Source: Sphaeroforma sirkka (Eukaryota > Opisthokonta > Ichthyosporea > Ichthyophonida). From it: a stretch of DNA of 20,362 nt. The notes under the pieces are model-generated. The model had not been told where the DNA came from. It did no database searches and was given only the letters and a program-made list of their open reading frames with translations. Positions 19,896-20,362 of the stretch are shown here, one piece after another (within the stretch, counting starts at the first letter, position 1; each line of letters starts with the position of its first letter). The stretch lies in assembly GCA_001586965.3 (NCBI GenBank), contig LUCW03000710.1:1-20362 (forward strand). Reading direction: 5' to 3'. A program made the translations under genes and the position numbers.

Positions 19896-20362
19896 ATATT
19901 AAACTAAAATACAATTTAGTCAGTTAGGATTTAGCAGTGGTAGCTTGTGTAAGAATGATCGGGACTGCCTCTTGTTAAGAGCCTAAATATCCTCGATCAC
20001 ACAGGGCGTACCTCTAGCTGTTCTTTATTGAATAATTTTCACTAGAAGTACTAAGTGTTCATGACCACTTGCCTAATTTGTAAATAGACATAATAACGTA
20101 AGTCACGTTAATACATTAGCTGATATAAATAAAGTTCCATCTGAAGAAAAGTTAAAAAAGAAAAAAGACTTATTGATTTGGAGATTGGCGGGAGGACCAA
20201 AATCTATAAGTAGTAGTTCGAGATTATAAAATTTAGTTTATAATATCCTACATCTACTAATGTCTCAAATAGGTCCAAGTAGATGAGTCATACCAAATAC
20301 TCAGGCTATTGGAGCCATCAAAGTGAATTTAGAACACTTTGGAAATATTGGAAAAGAGCTTG
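19896..20362 (-). repeat. LTR copy C: 5' LTR, cut by the window end
   Basis: It reads in the same direction as copy B and opposite to copy A, and it matches copy A from the LTR 3' end (19896) to the edge of the window. Comparison with copy B shows that about 88 nt of the LTR start lie beyond 20362. It contains the poly(A) signal (TTTATT at 20024-20029 on the + strand). It is the promoter-bearing LTR of the element. Confidence 0.9.

Larger units (their letters stand above)
12393..20362 (-). mobile_element. Ty3-type LTR retrotransposon with palindromic 3' end, inactivated; runs off the window
   Basis: Read on the - strand it has: 5' LTR (19896 and beyond), leader, gag with zinc knuckles, aspartic protease, reverse transcriptase, RNase H, a methyltransferase-like domain, integrase with zinc-binding N-terminus and D,D35E core, a chromodomain-like segment, a basic tail, a G-rich polypurine tract, and a truncated LTR fused to an inverted full LTR. 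By comparison with the copy at 13358, the right LTR should end about 88 nt beyond the window, for a total near 8.06 kb. RT-RNase H-integrase order with an aspartic protease places it with Ty3/Metaviridae-like elements. Gag and pol carry at least twelve frameshifts or stops, so it is not autonomous. It is inserted in the LINE at 12392/12393; a short target-site duplication of the bases before 12393 is expected beyond the right end. Confidence 0.85.

Noticed and set aside
12393..20362. Assigning the element to DIRS outright
   Set aside because: No tyrosine recombinase is visible, and aspartic protease, HHCC and D,D35E integrase are present; only the methyltransferase-like module and end geometry resemble DIRS.

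Overview
The window is eukaryotic nuclear DNA. It carries a gene split by nine GT-AG introns, followed by a block of nested, decayed retrotransposons. Nothing bacterial is visible. A compact nucleus with introns of 166-678 nt, donors such as GTATGT, GTAAGC and GTATGA, and recently active LINE and Ty3-type elements fits an intron-rich protist, for example a unicellular relative of animals or fungi. The sequence alone does not fix the lineage.

Left part (about 1,098-5,771, + strand): I reconstruct a multi-exon gene for a DXO/RAI1-family decapping nuclease. Ten exons join with consistent reading phase from 1098 to the stop at 5769-5771 (1,473 nt, 491 codons including stop). Every family catalytic motif is present and in order: WRG, GGFKFE, EMD, ELK and WAQSF. 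The gene is invisible to a simple ORF scan because most exons are 60-250 nt. The N-terminal exon(s) were not found. A polar, NLS-like insertion of about 125 residues sits between the conserved N-terminal segment and the WRG motif.

Middle (5,772-about 9,740): roughly 4 kb with no recognisable gene. Then come a 3 x 17 bp tandem array and a pair of diverged 126-138 bp tandem units, each with the same hairpin. They lie just upstream of a decayed LINE on the + strand (ORF1, then an ORF2 whose AP-type endonuclease is readable). The LINE is cut off at 12,392, in the linker before its reverse transcriptase, by insertion of the next element.

Right part (12,393-20,362 and beyond, - strand): a Ty3-type LTR retrotransposon. 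Its order is LTR, gag, zinc knuckles, protease, reverse transcriptase, RNase H, a DIRS-type methyltransferase-like domain, integrase (D,D35E), a chromodomain-like segment, a C-terminal basic tail and a partial LTR. At least twelve frameshifts or stops break it, whereas the neighbouring DXO gene has none, so the breaks reflect decay rather than general sequencing error.

Two features of this element are the most unusual things here. Its left end is a palindrome: a complete LTR copy (12,393-12,949) is fused tail-to-tail to the truncated 3' LTR (12,953-13,358), so the outer ends of the insertion are inverted rather than direct repeats. It also carries the DMFA...NPP methyltransferase-like module best known from DIRS retroelements, yet has a DDE integrase and aspartic protease. 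In addition, a tRNA-like sequence with intact Pol III boxes lies antisense inside gag.
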